Source of the DNA: an uncultured Granulicella sp.
GTDB lineage: Bacteria; Acidobacteriota; Terriglobia; Terriglobales; Acidobacteriaceae
Length of the DNA stretch: 42,059 bases
Assembly: GCA_937873265.1 (NCBI GenBank)
Contig: CALMVL010000201.1
Location: forward strand, 1 to 42,059
Reading direction: 5' to 3'
The notes under the pieces were generated by a model that worked only from the letters and a program-made list of their open reading frames with translations, ran no database searches and was not told the DNA's origin. This document shows, in pieces, positions 24,741 through 33,374 of the stretch; position 1 is the stretch's first letter, and each line of letters starts with the position of its first letter. A program made the position numbers and the translations under genes.

Positions 24741-25061
24741 ATGAAGAAGTTGATTGCCTTCCTTGGATTTGCCGCGCTCGGCGTTGCGGGCTACCTCGTC
24801 CTGAACCCACCGCGGGCCACCGATCCGGCCGACGACGTCGACCAGTTCGGCAGGCGCGTCGGCCGGTGGGGAACCAAACAGCGGGTGAGCGGCGCCGGCA
24901 ACTCCGTCGCGGGCGGCCTCAAGCAGACCGTCGGGGATCTTGCCGGCTCAGACGAGCTCAGCAACGCCGGCGCCTTTGACCAGGCAAAAGGGGCCGTCCA
25001 GGACACCGTCGGCCAGGCCGCCCACGCCGTGGAAGACACCATCCACGACCTGAACCGATAA
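24741..25061 (+). CDS. CsbD-family-like stress protein with N-terminal membrane anchor
   Basis: A 106-aa protein from ATG 24741, preceded by AGGAG about ten bases upstream. The track start at 24714 adds nine residues before the hydrophobic N-terminus. Residues 1-20 (MKKLIAFLGFAALGVAGYLV) are a membrane anchor or signal segment. The C-terminal half is the CsbD/YjbJ-like repeat pattern: 'GGLKQTVGDLAGSDEL', 'GAFDQAKGAVQDTVGQAAHAVEDT', small amphipathic helices with repeated K/Q-G/A-x-V. CsbD proteins are abundant under general stress in many bacteria; their molecular function is not settled. Most CsbD proteins are soluble, so the anchor is a variation. Confidence 0.7.
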   Translation: MKKLIAFLGFAALGVAGYLVLNPPRATDPADDVDQFGRRVGRWGTKQRVSGAGNSVAGGLKQTVGDLAGSDELSNAGAFDQAKGAVQDTVGQAAHAVEDTIHDLNR

Positions 25062-25136
25062 CCAGCCGCTCCGATAACCAGCCGCTCTTCCATTTTGTGA
25101 ACCGACACGCTCCGTAGTCACCGCGACCACTCACCT

Positions 25137-26285
25137 ATGATCACCCAGCAAGCGCCAGCCATCCCATCCCGAACCGCCTCCGACCCCCCGTCGTCGACGA
25201 TGTTCAGTAATCTGTGGGACGCCCGAACCGCCCGCGCCCTGATCACCGCGCTGATCTTTTCCCTTGTTCTCGCCTTTTTCTGGACGGCTCGCGAGACCAT
25301 CACGCTTTTCCTGTTTGCCATCCTTTTCGCCTACTTTCTCGCCCCACTCGTCGGCCGCCTGCAGGGTCGGCTCCATGGCCGCGGCCGCGCCATCCTTGTC
25401 GTATACCTGCTTCTTGGAAGCGTCCTGGCTGTCATCGGCTTTATCGCCGGTCCCCGCCTGGCCGATGAGTTCCGTAGCCTCTTCAGCAGTCTGCCCTCGC
25501 TGGTCGACCGCATCGCCTCCGGCCAGCTCATCGCTCAGCTCGGCCAGCACTACCACTGGAACGGCGCGCGCGAGGATCAGGTGCAGCACCTGCTTCAGGA
25601 CCACCGGTCCGACATCCTCAACTACAGCAAGGCCGTTGCCGCCCGTCTTGCGTCTCCCGTCCAGCACATCTGGTGGCTCATCCTCATCCCCATCCTCAGC
25701 CTCTTCTTTCTGAAGCAGGGCGAAGAGATGGCCACGGACGCGATCGACCTCGGCCGATCGGGTACCGAGCGCACCACCATCCGCGGTTTGGTCAGCGATA
25801 TCAACATCATGCTCGGCAGCTACATCCGCTCGCAGATCATCCTCGCCAGCCTCACCCTGGTCGCCTACACCGTTGTGCTCTCCATCCTGCGCGTGCCCTA
25901 CGCCGTCGTCCTTGGCCCCATCGCCGGCTTTCTTGAGTTCATCCCGGTCGTCGGTCCGGCCGTTGGAGCCGTCTCCGTCCTGCTCATCGCCGTGCTCGCC
26001 GGGTACCCCCACGCCGTCTGGCTCATTCTGTTTCTTGGCATCTGGCGTCTCACCCAGGACTACGTCTCCGCCCCTCGCATCATGGGCAGATCCCTTGAGA
26101 TCAACCCTCTGCTCCAGATCTTTTCCGTGCTCGCCGGGGGAGAGATTGCCGGCGTCGTGGGCGCGCTGGTCGCGGTTCCCGTCGTCGCCACCCTGCGCAT
26201 CCTGTGGCGGCGCGCGGGCAACACGTCCCCTGCAACCAGCCCTGCCGAAGCCCCACAGGCGCTCGAACGCCCCGTCTCCCCCTGA
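25137..26285 (+). CDS. AI-2E-family (PerM/YdiK) membrane protein
   Basis: A 382-aa polytopic inner-membrane protein of the AI-2E transporter family (PF01594), named after E. coli TqsA; members also include Na+/H+ antiporters and uncharacterised permeases. Hydrophobic pairs at ~35-80 and ~88-110 are followed by a soluble amphipathic region (~115-195) and then the conserved C-terminal membrane block: 'DINIMLGSYIRSQIILASLTL', 'LGPIAGFLEFIPVVGPAVGAV' and 'QDYVSAPRIMGRSLEINPLLQI'. These last motifs are diagnostic. The start at ATG 25137 is taken from the track. The downstream gene converges on it 39 nt away. Substrate unknown. Confidence 0.9.
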   Translation: MITQQAPAIPSRTASDPPSSTMFSNLWDARTARALITALIFSLVLAFFWTARETITLFLFAILFAYFLAPLVGRLQGRLHGRGRAILVVYLLLGSVLAVIGFIAGPRLADEFRSLFSSLPSLVDRIASGQLIAQLGQHYHWNGAREDQVQHLLQDHRSDILNYSKAVAARLASPVQHIWWLILIPILSLFFLKQGEEMATDAIDLGRSGTERTTIRGLVSDINIMLGSYIRSQIILASLTLVAYTVVLSILRVPYAVVLGPIAGFLEFIPVVGPAVGAVSVLLIAVLAGYPHAVWLILFLGIWRLTQDYVSAPRIMGRSLEINPLLQIFSVLAGGEIAGVVGALVAVPVVATLRILWRRAGNTSPATSPAEAPQALERPVSP

Positions 26286-26324
26286 TCGGACCCGGGTCGG
26301 AAGGGCAGCTCCGGCCCAAGTGCC

Positions 26325-26531
26325 CTAAACGGCTTTCCTCTGAAACGTCGTCTTCTTCGTATTCCGGAACGAGTCCTTGGCTTTCACGGAAGCAGCCGAA
26401 GCGGAAGCGGTCGGCTTCCCGCCGCTCTGTTGCTGCGCCGCCTTGTCGCGGAGCGCCTGGAGCTTCTGCGCTTTCGGGCCGAGCCCGCCGATCTTGAGGG
26501 TGGATCCGGGTTTTGGAATAAAGTCGCTCAT
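26325..26531 (-). CDS. Small basic hypothetical protein (68 aa)
   Basis: I recover this from the C-terminal end of a longer spurious track ORF (to 27014). From ATG 26531 it reads MSDFIPKPGSTLKIGGLGPKAQ..., then an Ala/Ser-rich Lys-containing middle and a basic end '...KTTFQRKAV'. The first 20 residues look like a real N-terminus, and the upstream 161 codons overlap the GNAT gene antisense and have no features. Lys and Arg are abundant (about 14 of 68); no hydrophobic segment or known domain is visible. Its role is unknown. Convergent with the AI-2E-type gene. Confidence 0.5.
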   Translation of the reverse strand: MSDFIPKPGSTLKIGGLGPKAQKLQALRDKAAQQQSGGKPTASASAASVKAKDSFRNTKKTTFQRKAV

Positions 26532-26709
26532 GGGACGTATTCTAGCCGTTCCGTCTGCGGAGCGCGTCGATCCCGCAACGTGCGTCGACGGCAAGTCGAA
26601 GCAGCTCTGGGGCGAGATGCGGGGCGAAGCCACTACCCTCGTACCCTCGGCGGGCGACCGTATGCCGTTTGGGAGACGTGGAACTTTGGCTTTCCGTGGA
26701 GAGATCGAC

Positions 26710-27162
26710 ATGACCGAGGTGGCCCACCCGACACAGACGGACATGGCGGCCGTGCAGGAGCTGCTCGCCGAATACTTCGAGTCCGTTGGCGTGGTGGTGC
26801 GGGATTCGCCGGAGGATATTGCGGTCCTGGTGAATGAAAACGCCGGCGGGGTCTGGCTGGCGTGGGTCGACGGCGTCCCAGCCGGATGTGTGGTGCTGCG
26901 TCCCCTGCCGGGCATGGACGCGGCGGTGGAGTGCAAACGCCTGTATGTTCGGCCGGCCTTTCGCGGGCGCGGGCTGGCGGACGCGCTGCTGGACGCCATG
27001 GAACAGGGCGCCACCGCAGGGGGAGCGAAGTGGGTCTACCTGGACAGCATGGAGGAGATGGCGGCGGCGCTGCGCGTCTACCGGCGGCGGAGCTACACGC
27101 CGTGCGCCCGCTACAACCGCAATCCGCAGGCAACCGTCTTCCTGCGCAAGCAGCTGGGTTAG
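26710..27162 (+). CDS. GNAT-family N-acetyltransferase
   Basis: A 150-aa acyltransferase of the GCN5-related fold, which moves acetyl from acetyl-CoA to an amine. Start ATG 26710 is supported by GGAGAG seven bases upstream; the 111 codons the track adds are non-homologous and overlap the 68-aa gene. Motif A, the pyrophosphate-binding loop, is 'LYVRPAFRGRGLADALLDAM' at about residues 80-100, preceded by beta-strands ('GVWLAWVDGVPAGCVVLRPL'). The C-terminal strand pair 'YRRRSYTPCARYN' fits the 'GF...Y' substrate-side region. Substrate not predictable. Its stop overlaps the convergent YjbR gene by 4 nt. Confidence 0.88.
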   Translation: MTEVAHPTQTDMAAVQELLAEYFESVGVVVRDSPEDIAVLVNENAGGVWLAWVDGVPAGCVVLRPLPGMDAAVECKRLYVRPAFRGRGLADALLDAMEQGATAGGAKWVYLDSMEEMAAALRVYRRRSYTPCARYNRNPQATVFLRKQLG

Positions 27163-27560
27163 CGTGTACGGGTTCTCGGCAACGGCTCCAAACCCAGGCT
27201 GACGCGGGTCTTGCGGGGAAGTTTGCCGAGCGTCAGCGTGTGGGCATCCATCAGCCGCTGGTGCAGCTCGCGCGTGGGCATGGCGGACCAGCGCTCCAGG
27301 CTCACCCAGTGGGCTCGGGCGAGGTAGGGCGCGGGACGGACACCCTCACGCTCGGTCAGTTCAGCGAACCCCTCCGCAGTGGTGGGAAAAGCGATCACGC
27401 CATGGAATCCCTGGCTGCCGGGGGTGAGGTCGATCAGCGCGAACATCTTGCCCCCGATCGACTTGGGAGCGACCCAGAAGACAAGGTTGTCGCCCCACTG
27501 CAGGGTCTCGGAGGTGTGCGGCAGGGCGAGCAGAAAGGCGCGGGTGGCTTCGGTGGACAT
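27159..27560 (-). CDS. MmcQ/YjbR-family protein
   Basis: A 133-aa cytosolic protein of the MmcQ/YjbR family (PF04237), a small DNA-binding-like fold whose role is not established. Family landmarks are 'FLLALPHTSETLQWGDNLVFWVA' at the N-terminus (the 'P...E...WG' pattern), 'KMFALIDL' and the C-terminal 'HWVSLERWSAMPTRELHQRLMDAH', matching 'W..l......l..ll..S'. The track starts at GTG 27572; ATG 27560 gives the more typical N-terminus (MSTEATRAFLLALP). No ribosome-binding site clearly favours either. Ends converge with the GNAT gene, overlapping by 4 nt. Confidence 0.83.
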   Translation of the reverse strand: MSTEATRAFLLALPHTSETLQWGDNLVFWVAPKSIGGKMFALIDLTPGSQGFHGVIAFPTTAEGFAELTEREGVRPAPYLARAHWVSLERWSAMPTRELHQRLMDAHTLTLGKLPRKTRVSLGLEPLPRTRTR

Positions 27561-27733
27561 GGCGAGCGGCACGGATGGGCGCGCACTTCACTGTAGCCGA
27601 TCGGAAGCCCCGCACGTGAGAGCGGAACAGCCCCGGGCAGCGACCCGAAGAGCCGATTCGGACGAGAGGGTCGCCCCGCGCATCACGAGAGAGACACTCG
27701 TCCCGAGAGGAGAAGATCCCGGATCGGAGCGAT

Positions 27734-28783
27734 TCACTCCGGGTTCGCCCGGCCGTGCGTCTCTTCGAAGCGGTCGAGATGCAGCAGAAACTCCTGCCAG
27801 ATGCGCGCGGTATCGGCTGCCGTGATCACGTTCACCGTCGCGCCGGAGACGCCGGGGCGGAAGTTCATGGTGTCGTCGAGCTCGGGACGCGGCTGCGGTG
27901 TCGCCGTCGCAAGCCCGCGCACGTACGCCAGCGTGATGACGTCCCAGATCACCCACGGCTTCGAAAAGTCATTGACCCGCAGCGGCTTCACCTCGCGGAA
28001 GTACCAGTCCTGATACTCGCTCCACAGCCAGGCCGCAACCGGCCCGTGCCCCGCCAGCAGGTCGCGGGCCTGGGCGAAGTTGAGCCCGAGGGTGCGCTCG
28101 CACACCTCGGCGGTGCCGATCGTCAGCGGCACGTCGGCGTGCAGCAGCACCTGCCACGCGCGCGGATCGTTCTGCTCGTTGTACTCGTTCGCACCACCCG
28201 GGCCCAGGTTGCGGAACGCCATCGCCACCACGCGGATCCGCTGCGCGATCGTCGGATCGGTCAGCAGGGCGGACGCGACATCGGTGGCCGCGCCGATGGT
28301 CAGCACCGTCAGCGGCCGCTCCGCCGTAAACCCGCGCGATTGCTCGATCAGAAAACTCGCCGCTGCGCTCGGCTGCGGCGCGGTCCTGCTGGTCAGCGGC
28401 ACGCTCGAGCCTTCCAGCAGCGGTGGGTGCACCGCCAGGCCGAGCCGCTGCTCGACCACGTCGCGCAGAATGCGCAAGCTGGTGTGCGCGGCGGGATCGG
28501 GCAGGCTTGGCGCGTGCGCCGAAAGGATGCCGCGCACGTCAAACGCGGGATCCGTCAGCAGCCACACAATCGCCCACTGATCGTCGATCTCGTTGCCGAC
28601 GTCGGTGGAAAGAATGACGGGCGTGGGCGGGACGCCTGCCGCCTGCGCCCCCGCACATCGAACGGATGCGGTCATCAACAGACAGACTAAGCCCAGCGGA
28701 AGGGCGACGCCCGTCGATTGCCGGCGGGAATGCCGCGGCTCAGCCGGTGCCGTGCGGAACAAGCGTCTAGCAAGAAACATCAT
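27734..28783 (-). CDS. Exported nucleoside hydrolase-like protein
   Basis: A 349-aa protein of the inosine-uridine nucleoside N-ribohydrolase superfamily, which hydrolyses the N-glycosidic bond of nucleosides. Start ATG 28783 has GGAGAG nine bases upstream; the track uses an upstream TTG (28813). A Sec signal peptide with a basic N-region ends near 'VRCAGAQAAG'. The Asp cluster is 'ILSTDVGNEIDDQWAI': the catalytic-base Asp and the paired Ca2+-binding DD remain, but the first Asp of the usual D-x-D is Ser and the loop has two extra residues. The downstream ribose-site motif 'ANEYNEQNDPRAWQVLL' is present, with the family N and D. Such proteins act on nucleosides or related ribosides; the exported location suggests scavenging outside the cytosol. 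Confidence 0.83.
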   Translation of the reverse strand: MMFLARRLFRTAPAEPRHSRRQSTGVALPLGLVCLLMTASVRCAGAQAAGVPPTPVILSTDVGNEIDDQWAIVWLLTDPAFDVRGILSAHAPSLPDPAAHTSLRILRDVVEQRLGLAVHPPLLEGSSVPLTSRTAPQPSAAASFLIEQSRGFTAERPLTVLTIGAATDVASALLTDPTIAQRIRVVAMAFRNLGPGGANEYNEQNDPRAWQVLLHADVPLTIGTAEVCERTLGLNFAQARDLLAGHGPVAAWLWSEYQDWYFREVKPLRVNDFSKPWVIWDVITLAYVRGLATATPQPRPELDDTMNFRPGVSGATVNVITAADTARIWQEFLLHLDRFEETHGRANPE

Positions 28784-28853
28784 GGTGTGCCACTCTCCGA
28801 TCGACGACGCCAATGCGTCTGAGTGTACTGCCGTGCCGGTTCACGGCGTGGGC

Positions 28854-30845
28854 CTACGGCGCTGCCGGCCGGTTTGAGAGCACCTCTTTTCCGCCGCTTG
28901 CGGCAAGCAGGAAAACGCTGTGGGGCGGCAGCGGCGGCACGGTGTCCGGTTCGGTCCAGAGAAAGATGCGTTGCGGCGACTCCCACTTCGCAGCCAGCGA
29001 CGCATCATCCTCAAAGATCGGAGGCGCGTCGGTAAAGAACGATCCATACCAAAGATTGGACGAGCGGCCATTCAGGATGTGGATCGGCGGCGCGCTTGGG
29101 CTGGGTGTCGGAAAGGCGCCGTCTCCCGTCAGGTATCCGGGACGCCGCAGGTAAAATCCGAGCGTCGAGCCAGCCTCGTACTCGCCGTTGATGACCAGGA
29201 GGTCGCCCGGCCTGACCTGCGGCTCGATGGCGCGGGCAAGCTGCGCCGAGCTCAGCACCGGCGAAAACGTGACCAGTCCCGCGTGCGCGGCAAACAGAAA
29301 CAGAAACGCTCCGGCGGCCAGCGCAAACGTCCCCGCCTCAGGATCGAAGCGCTGCCGGGCCAGGTAGCTCGCGAGGCTTCCGCCAAAGAAGGCCACAGCC
29401 GTAACCAGCAGCGGCCATCGGAACGCACCCATCGCCCGCGCGTTCAGGTCCAGAAAGTGGCCGAAGGAAAGCGCATACTCGCCCGGGTTCTGCTTCAGCA
29501 GCGAGGCAAGGTCGGTGTTCGGCGCGGGGGTCTGCGTGTGCAGCAAAAACCAGCCGCACACAAGCGCGACCAGCGAGCCGATCCCCAGCCAAACCGCGGC
29601 AATGCGCTGCCCGGCGCGCACCCGCACCCCCGGAACCACAAACGCCGCGGCCTCCTGCCTTTCTTCGGCCAGCCAGCCCGCCAGCAGCAGCGCAAGCGCC
29701 GGAATGGAGGGAAGAACGTAGTACTCCTGGCGGGTCGAAAGCGAAAAGAAGAGCATCGGAACCGCGGCCCACAAGCCGAACAGCAGACGCGCCTGCTCCA
29801 GGTTCGAGAGCCGCTCGCGAGATCCCGCGTCCCGCCGCAGCAGGGGCGAGCCAAGCAGCGCGCGCCGCCACGGAACAGCCGCAACCGCATGGAAGGAAAA
29901 CGCACTCCAGGGCATCAGCCACACCAGCAGCAAACCCCAGAACAGCAGGAGCGGAACCGTGTCATAGTCGCGGGGAACGCGAAGATTCAGGTAGCGCAGA
30001 ACATGTTCGTTCATGAAATAAAACCACGTCCAGCCATGGACATTGCCCGCCGTCGGCAGCGGAACCACCCAGTGGCCGTGATGGAGCTGCGGACTTCCCG
30101 GCTGTCCCTCGGTCCGATTCGCTAGGCCGGCGGCGACATGCCATGGCGCCGCGATCAGGAAAAAGACCAGCAGGCTCGACGCCGGGTGCGCCTGCCGGAG
30201 ATCGCGCAGCGTCGCTCGCCAGCCGCCCGTCCCCAGCAGGTGCAGCAGCACGATGCCCACAGGGAACACAAGGCCGATCAGCCCTTTGGTGAGCACGTTC
30301 AGGGCGCAGCAGGCGGCAAACCCCCAGCTCCACCACCGCGGAGGGTGGTCCAACTCGGTCGCGCGCCAGTAGCAGTAAAGCGCGAGCGCGAGCCAAAGGC
30401 ACACCATCGCATCGGGAATGGTGATGCGGGTGAAGATAAAGATTCCAAAGCTCGACAGGGCAACGAGACCCGCATACAGACCTGCCGCAACGGAGCGAAA
30501 CGCCCGCCGCGCGAAGCTTTCGAGGGTCCACGCGAGCGCCAGCACCGTGACAGCGAGCGGCAGCCGGGCCGCAAGCGCCGTCGCGCCAAACAGCTGCATG
30601 CTCACCGCCATCGACCAGTAAAGCAGCGGCGCCTTCTCGAGGTACCGGATGCCGTTCGCGTACAGGGTCACCCAGTCGTGGCGCAGCAGCATCTCGCGCG
30701 CAACCTCGGCGTGAACAGAATCGGCATCATCGAGCAGCGGCGGCCGCGCCAGCGTGAAGCTGGCATAGACGACAATCCAAAGCAGGAACAGGATCAGACG
30801 GTTGCGAGCGGCTCCGGGAGACCGCAGGCCATCAAGCGAGAGCAT
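28854..30845 (-). CDS. ArnT/PMT-2-like membrane glycosyltransferase (GT83 type)
   Basis: A 663-aa polytopic enzyme of the dolichyl-P-mannose/ArnT superfamily, which uses a polyprenyl-phosphate sugar to glycosylate a lipid or protein at the periplasmic side. The first loop carries the catalytic acidic motif 'RPPLLDDADSVHAEVAREML' and the 'RYLEKAPLLYW' signature (E-K-P of ArnT). About 12 helices follow in the first two thirds, then a soluble domain (~residues 540-663). The track start (30968) would overlap the divergent Rieske gene; ATG 30845 (MLSLDGLRSPG) just before the first helix is preferred. Acceptor (lipid A, other lipid or protein) is unknown. It sits outside the EPS operon. Confidence 0.85.
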   Translation of the reverse strand: MLSLDGLRSPGAARNRLILFLLWIVVYASFTLARPPLLDDADSVHAEVAREMLLRHDWVTLYANGIRYLEKAPLLYWSMAVSMQLFGATALAARLPLAVTVLALAWTLESFARRAFRSVAAGLYAGLVALSSFGIFIFTRITIPDAMVCLWLALALYCYWRATELDHPPRWWSWGFAACCALNVLTKGLIGLVFPVGIVLLHLLGTGGWRATLRDLRQAHPASSLLVFFLIAAPWHVAAGLANRTEGQPGSPQLHHGHWVVPLPTAGNVHGWTWFYFMNEHVLRYLNLRVPRDYDTVPLLLFWGLLLVWLMPWSAFSFHAVAAVPWRRALLGSPLLRRDAGSRERLSNLEQARLLFGLWAAVPMLFFSLSTRQEYYVLPSIPALALLLAGWLAEERQEAAAFVVPGVRVRAGQRIAAVWLGIGSLVALVCGWFLLHTQTPAPNTDLASLLKQNPGEYALSFGHFLDLNARAMGAFRWPLLVTAVAFFGGSLASYLARQRFDPEAGTFALAAGAFLFLFAAHAGLVTFSPVLSSAQLARAIEPQVRPGDLLVINGEYEAGSTLGFYLRRPGYLTGDGAFPTPSPSAPPIHILNGRSSNLWYGSFFTDAPPIFEDDASLAAKWESPQRIFLWTEPDTVPPLPPHSVFLLAASGGKEVLSNRPAAP

Positions 30846-30946
30846 GGAAACATTCAACCAGTTGCGGGCCGTCGATGTCAGGCGGCCGTGCGACGAACAC
30901 CCGGAACCCGAAACGAACGGCCGCCATTGGGCGTAGTCTGAAACAG

Positions 30947-32035
30947 ATGGGTGAGGCGCTACAGACAAGGGAGCCGGCGAGCGTGGGGCCGCCGACGGAG
31001 CTGATCTTTGGAGACTGGTACCCCTCGGTAAGAACCTCCCGGCTGCGACGCGGCAAGGCGGTCAAAACGCTCCTGCTCGGCGTCCCCCTGCTGGTCGGCC
31101 GCAAGCGCGACGGAGCGATCTTTGCCCTGCGCGACCTCTGCCCGCATCGCGGCATCCCCCTCTCCGCCGGCTGGTTCGACGGCGAAACCGTCCAATGCAA
31201 GTACCACGGATGGAAGTTCGAACCGTGCTCCGGGCAATGTGTCGAGATCCCCTCGCTCGCGTCCACCGACCATCTCGAGCCCACCCGCATCTACGCCAAC
31301 GCCTTCCCGGCCGAGGAGCGCGACGGCTACGCCTGGGTCTATCTGCCCGCCGCCGGCGCGGGTCGTAGACACAGCGCCCTCCCGCCGCTCCCGGAGCTCC
31401 CCAGGTTCTCCCCGAACTTCCGCTCGGCGCACCTCCAGGCAGATCTGCCGTGCAACGTCGATCACGGCATCATCGGTCTCATGGACCCGGCGCACGGGCC
31501 GTTTGTGCACCAGGCCTGGTGGTGGCGCTCCCGCGCCTCCATCCACGAAAAAACCAAGCACTTCGAGCCGATCCCGGACGGCTTTCGCATGAGTTCGCAC
31601 GCCCCCAGCGCGAACTCCGCGCCCTACAAGCTGCTCGGGGTCTACGGCCAGCCCATCACAACCACCATCGACTTCCAGCTCCCCGGCCGGCGGTTCGAGA
31701 CCATCCGCGCCGGCGAGAAGTGGTTTTCCAGCCTCACCACCGTCACCCCCGTCACGCCCTCCACCTGCCGCATCGACGTGGTCGCCGCCTGGAACATCTT
31801 CTTCCGCGTCCCGTTTGTCACCTCCATCGCCACCTTCTTCGGCGCGCGCTTCCTCCGTCAGGACCAGCAAACCATGGTCGAGCAGGCGGAAGGTCTGAGG
31901 TCGCGGCCCAGTCTGATGCTCATCGACGACGCCGACAAACCGGCGAAGTGGTACTTTGCCCTGAAGCAACGGCGCCTGGAGGGCCGGGGCGAGCATCCGC
32001 TCAGTGGGCCGGTGACGCTGCACTGGCGCAGCTAG
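30947..32035 (+). CDS. Rieske [2Fe-2S] non-heme iron oxygenase alpha-subunit-like
   Basis: A 362-aa oxygenase of the Rieske type, which hydroxylates or dealkylates aromatic or related substrates with a separate reductase. The Rieske site is complete: C65-x-H67 in 'CPHRG' and C84-x2-H87 in 'CKYHGW'. The catalytic domain starts with the iron-ligand region 'NVDHGIIGLMDPAHGPFVH' (Asp/His set). The C-terminal sequence 'EQAEGLRSRPSLMLIDDADKPAKWY' fits the family. No ferredoxin or reductase gene lies beside it. The start is uncertain: ATG 30947 (MGEALQTRE) or ATG 30875 (MSGGRATNT), neither with a good ribosome-binding site. It is divergent from the ArnT-like gene by 101 nt. Confidence 0.87.
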   Translation: MGEALQTREPASVGPPTELIFGDWYPSVRTSRLRRGKAVKTLLLGVPLLVGRKRDGAIFALRDLCPHRGIPLSAGWFDGETVQCKYHGWKFEPCSGQCVEIPSLASTDHLEPTRIYANAFPAEERDGYAWVYLPAAGAGRRHSALPPLPELPRFSPNFRSAHLQADLPCNVDHGIIGLMDPAHGPFVHQAWWWRSRASIHEKTKHFEPIPDGFRMSSHAPSANSAPYKLLGVYGQPITTTIDFQLPGRRFETIRAGEKWFSSLTTVTPVTPSTCRIDVVAAWNIFFRVPFVTSIATFFGARFLRQDQQTMVEQAEGLRSRPSLMLIDDADKPAKWYFALKQRRLEGRGEHPLSGPVTLHWRS

Positions 32036-32174
32036 ACGGCAGCAGCCCCCTCGCGGCGCCGGCCCAACGTGCATCAGACATCTGCATACCCGGCTGCCCG
32101 GCCGCGCGCCCTGTGCTTCCGCGCCAACCGGTACAGCAGGCAGCCGGCCCGTACCTCGGCAACTCGGAGGACCT

Positions 32175-33374
32175 GTGGATCTTGATTCCGAACGGCAAGC
32201 CCGCATCCAGGACGCCATGCGCGAGGCCGGCCTCGACGCTCTCCTCTGCGCCGCCCCCTCGCACGTCCTCCTGCTCACCGGCTACTGGCCCGTGATGGCC
32301 GCGAGCGTCGCCCTCGTCGCCCGCTCCGGCGAAGTCCACGTCATCGCCCCCGAGGACGAACGGACCCTCGTTGAGGCCGTCTCCGGCGCCACCCTCACCA
32401 CCTACCTTCCCGGCCGCCTCGAGGAGATGGTCGACCCCGTCCAGGCCCTCGCCAAACCCCTCCTCTCGTTGCTCGACCGCCTCCAGCTCAGCCGCGCCAG
32501 CCTCGGCCTTGAGCTCGGCTACGGCGTGCAGCCCGCCAGCTATCTCACCCAGGTCCACTTCCGCGCCTCCCTTGCCGACGTCCTGCGCGACCGGCAACCC
32601 GCTGCCCGGATCCACAGCTGCGACGCCCTCGTTGAGCGCCTCAAGGCCGTCAAAACCCCCCGTGAACTCGATCTCATCCGGCAGGCCTGCACCGATGCCG
32701 CCGCGGGGTTCGCCGCTGCCGAAGCTGCTGTCCACCCCGGAGCCCGTGAGAATGAAGTCGCCGCGGCCGCGCTCGCCGGCTTCGAGCGCACTCTCCCATC
32801 CCCCCTCGCCGGCGTGCCCGCCAGTGAGCGCCGCGACGGCCATTTCTTCTGCATGTCCGGCCCCAACAGCGCCACCGCCTCCGCCGCCTTTGCCCGCACC
32901 CGAACCCGCGAGATCGCCCCCGACGATCTCGTCATGATCCACGCCAACACCGCCGGCAACGGCTACTGGACCGACATCACCCGCACCTTCACCGCCCGCG
33001 CCACTCCCTCTGCGCCGCCACCCGCGCGCCACCGGCAGATGCGCCAGGCCATCTCGGAGGCCACCGCGGCCGCCCTCGCCGCCATCCGCCCCGGAGCCCG
33101 CTCCGTCGATGTCGACCTTGCCGCCCGCAAGGTCATGCAAGGACACGGCTTCGGCGAAAAGGAGTTCGTCCACGGCGTCGGTCACGGTGTTGGATTCGCT
33201 GCCGCCAACGCCAACGCCCTTCCTCGCATCCACCCCGCCTCTCCCGACATCCTCGAAGCCGGCATGACCTTCAACGTAGAACCCGCCGCCTACTTCCCGG
33301 ACTTCGGCGGCATGCGCCACTGCGACGTCGTCGCCGTCACCCCTACCGGAGCCGATGTCCTGACGAACTTCTAG
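32175..33374 (+). CDS. M24-fold (Xaa-Pro peptidase/creatinase) protein with altered metal site
   Basis: A 399-aa two-domain protein: an N-terminal creatinase/prolidase domain (~10-135) and a C-terminal pita-bread M24 domain (~150-395). Family motifs are clear ('TDITRTF', 'HGVGHGVG', 'GMTFNVEPAAYF', 'GGMRHCDVVAV'). The five dinuclear-metal ligands of aminopeptidase P/prolidase should be D-D-H-E-E. Here the first Asp is His256 (11 residues before Asp267, as in E. coli PepP D260/D271), His337 and Glu369 are kept, and the last Glu is Cys383. The downstream 'vHE.P' His is also missing ('ANANALPRI'). So it may bind a different metal, use metal-free creatinase-like chemistry, or be inactive. Start GTG 32175 follows GGAGG. 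It ends tail-to-tail with DinB, sharing CTAG. Confidence 0.87.
   Translation: MDLDSERQARIQDAMREAGLDALLCAAPSHVLLLTGYWPVMAASVALVARSGEVHVIAPEDERTLVEAVSGATLTTYLPGRLEEMVDPVQALAKPLLSLLDRLQLSRASLGLELGYGVQPASYLTQVHFRASLADVLRDRQPAARIHSCDALVERLKAVKTPRELDLIRQACTDAAAGFAAAEAAVHPGARENEVAAAALAGFERTLPSPLAGVPASERRDGHFFCMSGPNSATASAAFARTRTREIAPDDLVMIHANTAGNGYWTDITRTFTARATPSAPPPARHRQMRQAISEATAAALAAIRPGARSVDVDLAARKVMQGHGFGEKEFVHGVGHGVGFAAANANALPRIHPASPDILEAGMTFNVEPAAYFPDFGGMRHCDVVAVTPTGADVLTNF

Noticed and set aside
24172-24744. 190-aa plus-strand ORF in the EPS leader
   Set aside because: Arg/Pro/Ser-rich, no family match, no ribosome-binding site at its ATG; the region is better explained as regulatory.
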